In this document: positions 60,254 to 64,000 of the stretch, piece after piece
How positions within the stretch are numbered: the first letter of the stretch is position 1
Layout of the letters: every line of letters begins with the position of its first letter
Origin: Candidatus Lariskella endosymbiont of Epinotia ramella
Lineage (GTDB): Bacteria; Pseudomonadota; Alphaproteobacteria; Rickettsiales; Midichloriaceae
Reading direction: 5' to 3'
Length of the DNA stretch: 64,000 nt
NCBI RefSeq assembly: GCF_964019805.1
Contig: NZ_OZ026472.1
Coordinates: 868,001-932,000 of the forward strand
Notes under the pieces: generated by a model
The model's input: the letters and a program-made list of their open reading frames with translations, nothing else
Databases searched by the model: none
What the model was told of the DNA's origin: nothing
Position numbers and translations under genes: made by a program

Positions 60254-60302
60254 TTCGCCTGCAAGTCTTAAAAGCCAGGAGTTTTAAGGACTTTTAGGCG
60301 AA
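60254..60302. terminator. Conserved long hairpin in LR1
   Basis: 'ttcgcct' pairs with 'aggcgaa', and inside it 'agtc' with 'gact' and 'ttaaaa' with 'ttttaa', about 17 base pairs with small bulges. The second copy at 63671-63720 keeps the stem despite base changes. It could end transcription from virD4, but there is no long T run, so the terminator call is tentative. Confidence 0.45.
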
Positions 60303-60458
60303 TATTTCCCAAGCGGCAGCACTAGCACTACATCAAAAATCTTCTATTTGATCACTCAAGATCAGTTTTCTTAGCAACTCTCGCATTTTTGAAGAAAGAA
60401 TAATTGCAATTTAGCCGCATAATTAACAAATTCTCCATAAAAATCTTTAAATATTTAA

Positions 60459-60488
60459 TTGACATGGCAAGATCGGCGCGTTTATAAT
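60459..60488 (+). promoter_or_regulatory. Near-consensus sigma70 promoter of the ankyrin gene
   Basis: Perfect TTGACA (60459-60464) and perfect TATAAT (60483-60488) are separated by 18 bp, about 160 bp before the ATG at 60650. The same pair recurs in LR2 at 63880-63909. It is the strongest promoter by eye in the window and implies a long 5' leader. Confidence 0.8.
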
Positions 60489-60649
60489 ACGCATCCCATA
60501 TAAAATGCTAATCACTTCAATAAAGCAGCAAAAATACATAGCTTTCTTTTTATTATCAAGAGTTGCCGGCTAAAATAGAGATATTTAAACTAATACGTGC
60601 AGCGACCTCTACATGCATCGCATATTAATATATTTTCAGGAATTTACTT

Positions 60650-63610
60650 ATGAAACACACAGAAGAGACCATAGATTTGAGAGAGAATTATGATGAAATC
60701 ATTTCTCAGATGCAAAATGATAATTACCTTCTGCCTCCAGAGTTATTAAATGATGAGCAATTTTTCTTCCATATTTTAAAGCAAGAAAATTCTTCAATTC
60801 TAATCACTTTCTTTGCGGCCGCTCAAAATAATGGAGTAAGGATGGAACAAATTATAGAAGGACAAAAATATGAAGTATTGAAGCTTGCAGCAGAAAATCA
60901 AGATAATACTGTAATTGGGATATTACTAGATTTTGCTAATATAAAAGAAGCGCTGAAAGGCAATGGCGATTACTTGGCTTTCAGCGAAGCAGCAAAAAAT
61001 CAAGATCATAAGGTAATGGAGCTGCTACTGTCTCATGCTGATAAACACAACATTAATATAAAAGAAGCACTGAAAGGCAGTGGTGATTACCGGGCTTTCA
61101 GCAAAGCAGCAGAAAATCAAAATCATCAGGTAATGGAGCTGCTACTGTCTCATGCTGATAAAAACAGCATTGATATAAAAGAAGCACTGAAAGGCAGTGG
61201 TGATTACTACGCTTTCGAGTATGCAGCAAGAAATCAAAATCATAAGGTAATGGAGCTGCTACTGTCTCATGCTGATAAAAACAGCATTGATATAAAAGAA
61301 GCGCTGAAAGGCAATTATGATAGTTACCTGGCTTTCAACTATGCAGCAAAAAATCAAAATCATAAGGTAATGGAGCTGCTACTGTCTCATGCTGATAAAA
61401 ATAACATTGATATAAAAGAAGCGCTGAAATACTGGGATTACTTCACATTTCGCCATGCCGCACAAAATGTAAATCACGAAGTAATGAGGCTGTTATTTGA
61501 ACGTGCTCAGACTCTAGGAATGAATATAAAAACAATACTAGCAAACAAAGATTATGAGCTTTTCCACTATGCAGCACAAAATACAAACCCTAATGTGATA
61601 AAATTATTATTCGAGCATGCTAAAACGCTAGAAATAGATGTAAGAAAAACAGTATTGAAGAACCCATCTTTTCAAGCATTAGAGAACATAAAGAGTGCAG
61701 CATTGGACGCATTGTTACAAGTATTGGTAACAACAAAAGATGCAGAAATTGAAAATGTAATTAGCCAAAATCCAGCCATTTTCACAGCGCCGAGAGATGC
61801 AGAGTATCAAAAAATCAAAGCTCTGATGAATGATACGCCATTTCTTTTTAAAGAGCCGGAAAAGTTGATATTAGCATTACAACATATAGAATGGAAAGAT
61901 GAGGAATTAGAAGATAAGGAATTATTTGCAAAACGTTATAAAGAAATATTAAAAAGAGATGTAGGATATCAAGAAATCAAAGCTCTGATGTATACTATAC
62001 CATCTTTTTTCTACGATAAGGAAAGGCTGATACTAGCGTTATCACATATAAACCCAAAAGATAAGAAATTATTCGCAGCACGCTGTGAAGAGATACTTGC
62101 ACATTATAGCTTCAGAAATAAACTCGAAGAAATTGTTGCATATAAATCAAAAAATACCACTGCAAAAAATTTAATCACAGATTCAGCATATAAAATTTCT
62201 GTTCTGAGACAGGAGGTTGGTGATTCTCTGTTCTCCAACAAAGGGAATGTTGATAATAAATGGTTAAAAAGTGGCGAATTGACAAAGCTTAGCTTAGTCA
62301 AAAAAGATCTTATGGAATACGTACAACCCAAAGAAAACAACAGTAATTCCCTGAATGGCGAAACAAAAAAAACCGATTGGAATAATCTGAAAACAAACCT
62401 CAAAACAACAGTATTATCATTCTTAATTGCTCCAAAAGAAGCAAAGCCAGAATCCATATCCATAAGTGCGATACTTGAAGCGCTGAGACAGCCGCTGCAT
62501 AATGCGCTTGAAACACAGGAAATAAAGGCTGGAACATATAACAAACTACTAGCATTGCTACGTAAAGAAGTTACTCAGAAAGGCATGCTAACAAATACTT
62601 CAAACAACCTCTCCTCTAAAGAAGTTGCGATGCCAAAAGTATATGAAGAGCAAAGTGAGATATATAACGAGCCACTAGCATCACTTCGTAAAGCATTGTA
62701 CGCAAAAGATGATACCGATACAAACAATCTTATCTCTCTAAACGTTCCTGCACTAGAGGTGCCTTATGAACAAAGCGAACAACTTAAAGAACTTATCTCA
62801 CTTCGTAAAGCAAAGTATGAGAAAGCTGGCGCTACACCAGACAAAGAGCCACCACCTCCAGCTCCAGAACTTAATAAATATCTTATTAATAAAGAACTCG
62901 GCGTAATGGAAGTAAGCGGCCTCAAGCCAAAAATAGTTGCTTTATCTGATGCGTCCCAAGAGCAAAACGTTTACGCTATAAATTCTAAAGCAGAATTTGC
63001 AAAGCAAAATACTGCTTATGTTCCAAGTTCACTGCCGAAAACGCTTTATAACGTGGCTGTCGGCTTTAAAGTGCTAGATACCGCTATAGATACTACAAGA
63101 CTTCTATATGAACCAACAGCAAATAATGCTACAAAAGTTATAGTTGATTCAGCTCACATTTATAGCATGCTTGCTGGCTTTAATTTATATTCTGCTGTCA
63201 TCAACGCAGCTGAAATTATATATTTGGGCAGCATCGGCGAATATGGCAAAGTGCTTCAGAATGCCGTTATAACAACAGCATATATGGGTCTTTCTTATGT
63301 TGCAAATAAGAGTTTTCTTTATGCTGCAGCATCTGTTGGCGTGCCGCAACTAGCTCTTGCGTATAGCGCAGTGACTGCAGGCTGCAGCGCATACAATGCA
63401 CTTTCTAACTTGTATTCATTTCATGAAGAGTACTCAAGCGGCGATTTGGCTTTAAAATCAGACGCTGCATACGCAGACCTTAACTGGTTTTTGCACAATG
63501 CTTTAGATTGGTCTGGCAATGATCTGGATGTTGAACTTGCTGCATATGCAGAGAATGATTGGCAAAATGATTTGTATCAATCTGACAATGATCTGCATGT
63601 TGAACTTTAA
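60650..63610 (+). CDS. Ankyrin-like repeat protein, candidate type IV effector
   Basis: The 986-residue protein has no signal peptide. Between about residues 97 and 260 lie four or five nearly identical units of 39 residues (one of 40), each with AAENQNHQVMELLLSHADK-like cores. The A-A-x-N-x-(N/D)-H-x-V-M-x-LLL pattern is an ankyrin-type helix pair with an enlarged loop; two more diverged units follow to about residue 340. A long helical middle part contains repeated LASLRKALYAKDD / LISLRKAKYEKAG segments and a short PPPPAPE stretch. Near the C-terminus (about 810-950) is a hydrophobic region (AVINAAEIIYLG, TAYMGLSYVANKSFLYAAAS). Ankyrin proteins are common type IV effectors in Rickettsiales; the effector role here is inferred from its place after virD4. 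Confidence 0.75.
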   Translation: MKHTEETIDLRENYDEIISQMQNDNYLLPPELLNDEQFFFHILKQENSSILITFFAAAQNNGVRMEQIIEGQKYEVLKLAAENQDNTVIGILLDFANIKEALKGNGDYLAFSEAAKNQDHKVMELLLSHADKHNINIKEALKGSGDYRAFSKAAENQNHQVMELLLSHADKNSIDIKEALKGSGDYYAFEYAARNQNHKVMELLLSHADKNSIDIKEALKGNYDSYLAFNYAAKNQNHKVMELLLSHADKNNIDIKEALKYWDYFTFRHAAQNVNHEVMRLLFERAQTLGMNIKTILANKDYELFHYAAQNTNPNVIKLLFEHAKTLEIDVRKTVLKNPSFQALENIKSAALDALLQVLVTTKDAEIENVISQNPAIFTAPRDAEYQKIKALMNDTPFLFKEPEKLILALQHIEWKDEELEDKELFAKRYKEILKRDVGYQEIKALMYTIPSFFYDKERLILALSHINPKDKKLFAARCEEILAHYSFRNKLEEIVAYKSKNTTAKNLITDSAYKISVLRQEVGDSLFSNKGNVDNKWLKSGELTKLSLVKKDLMEYVQPKENNSNSLNGETKKTDWNNLKTNLKTTVLSFLIAPKEAKPESISISAILEALRQPLHNALETQEIKAGTYNKLLALLRKEVTQKGMLTNTSNNLSSKEVAMPKVYEEQSEIYNEPLASLRKALYAKDDTDTNNLISLNVPALEVPYEQSEQLKELISLRKAKYEKAGATPDKEPPPPAPELNKYLINKELGVMEVSGLKPKIVALSDASQEQNVYAINSKAEFAKQNTAYVPSSLPKTLYNVAVGFKVLDTAIDTTRLLYEPTANNATKVIVDSAHIYSMLAGFNLYSAVINAAEIIYLGSIGEYGKVLQNAVITTAYMGLSYVANKSFLYAAASVGVPQLALAYSAVTAGCSAYNALSNLYSFHEEYSSGDLALKSDAAYADLNWFLHNALDWSGNDLDVELAAYAENDWQNDLYQSDNDLHVEL

Positions 63611-63670
63611 TCAGTTAAAAACATAGGCTGAGTATTCTCTTGGCTTATGTATTATTTTCTACACTATATA

Positions 63671-63720
63671 TTCGCCTGCAAGTCCTAAAAAGCCACGAGT
63701 TTTAAAGACTTTTAGGCGAA
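63671..63720. terminator. Conserved long hairpin in LR2
   Basis: This is the partner of 60254-60302: 'ttcgcct' with 'aggcgaa', 'agtc' with 'gact' and 'taaaa' with 'tttta'. It lies about 60 bp after the ankyrin stop, a suitable place for a transcription end, though without a long T run. Confidence 0.45.
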
Positions 63721-63879
63721 TTATTTTCAAAACAGCTGTATACGTTGCCAACCTCAAAAATCTTCTATTTGATCACTCAAGGTCAGTTTTCTTAACAACT
63801 CTCACATTTTTGAAGAAAGAATAATTGCAATTTAGCCGCATAATTAATAAATTCTCCATAAAAATCTTTAAATATTTAA

Positions 63880-63909
63880 TTGACATGGCAAGATCGATTC
63901 GTTTATAAT
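63880..63909 (+). promoter_or_regulatory. Near-consensus sigma70 promoter in LR2
   Basis: TTGACA and TATAAT are separated by 18 bp, identical in layout to 60459-60488. The spacer differs at several bases while both boxes stay perfect, which suggests they are under selection. Confidence 0.8.
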
Positions 63910-64000
63910 ATGCATCCCATGCAAAATGCCAACTACTTCAATAAAGCGGCAAAAATATGTAGTTTTCTTTTTATTATCAAGAGTTGCCAGCTAAAATAGA

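Larger units (their letters stand above)
60031..60579 (+). repeat. Long direct repeat LR1 (promoter cassette of the ankyrin gene)
   Basis: This region upstream of the ankyrin-like gene is repeated at 63609-64000 with only scattered changes, except for a 155-bp MITE present only here. It contains a long hairpin and a near-consensus promoter. The repeat reaches from just after virD4 to about 70 bp before the ankyrin start codon. Confidence 0.92.
63609..64000 (+). repeat. Long direct repeat LR2 (second promoter cassette)
   Basis: Starting on the last bases of the ankyrin stop codon, this repeats LR1 (60031-60579) without the 155-bp MITE. LR1 leads to a start codon about 70 bp beyond its end, so a paralogous gene is expected to start near position 64070, just outside the window. 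Confidence 0.9.

Noticed and set aside
60941-61440. Regular ~117-bp repeats as a possible CRISPR array
   Set aside because: The repeats are in frame inside a long protein gene, with no short repeats and unique spacers.

Overview
This AT-rich window looks like part of the chromosome of an obligate intracellular alphaproteobacterium of the order Rickettsiales. The main evidence is a virB8-virB9-virB10-virB11-virD4 operon placed directly behind sodB, a large ankyrin-repeat protein next to it, small housekeeping operons broken up by repeats, and heavy insertion-sequence (IS) load with pseudogenes. I assign no genus. No rRNA, tRNA or CRISPR array was recognised.

Layout. 1-3.2 kb: two lipoproteins among decayed repeats. 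3.2-6.5 kb: a minus-strand cluster (cyclophilin, tatC, serS, RDD protein). 6.76-7.66 kb: IS5-type copy 1. 8-11.4 kb: atpH-atpA-atpG, with a dispersed repeat between atpH and atpA and no atpD/atpC here. 12.06-14.0 kb: a nested, inverted pair of IS6-family elements bounded by an 8-bp duplication. 14.4-21.1 kb: a GltD/PyrK-like oxidoreductase, hemC, hemW and thiD. 21.3-27.3 kb: a mobile-element zone with IS5-type copies 2 and 3 and a different 1.64-kb IS that splits an EamA transporter gene. 27.4-32.3 kb: a frameshifted sodium:solute symporter and a membrane-anchored protein gene split by IS5-type copy 4. 33.4-43.5 kb: carbonic anhydrase, rsfS, an AmpG-like permease, sdhB, a NadM-like nucleotidyltransferase, feoA-feoB, dnaA and a rhodanese. 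44.4-45.3 kb: IS5-type copy 5. 45.6-50.4 kb: a small membrane protein, a full-length spoT, and ligA whose stop codon comes from a MITE. 50.7-60 kb: a large acidic unknown protein, then sodB-virB8-B9-B10-B11-virD4. 60-64 kb: a 986-residue ankyrin-like protein between two long direct repeats. Each long repeat carries the same hairpin and a near-consensus sigma70 promoter, so a paralogous gene probably starts about 70 nt past the window end.

How it fits together. VirB8/9/10 form the trans-envelope part of the type IV secretion channel, VirB11 and VirD4 are its ATPases, and the ankyrin protein is a natural but unproven effector candidate. The metabolic genes (ATP synthase, succinate dehydrogenase, haem synthesis, Feo iron uptake) fit an aerobic intracellular lifestyle.

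The most informative signals are in the mobile DNA. Five uniform IS copies use a TA target, proven by in-frame repair of a split gene. Two unrelated IS families each place their transposase across a -1 frameshift at a run of eight A. A MITE-like repeat family appears to derive from the 1.64-kb IS. One 155-bp MITE has its empty site preserved in the second long repeat.
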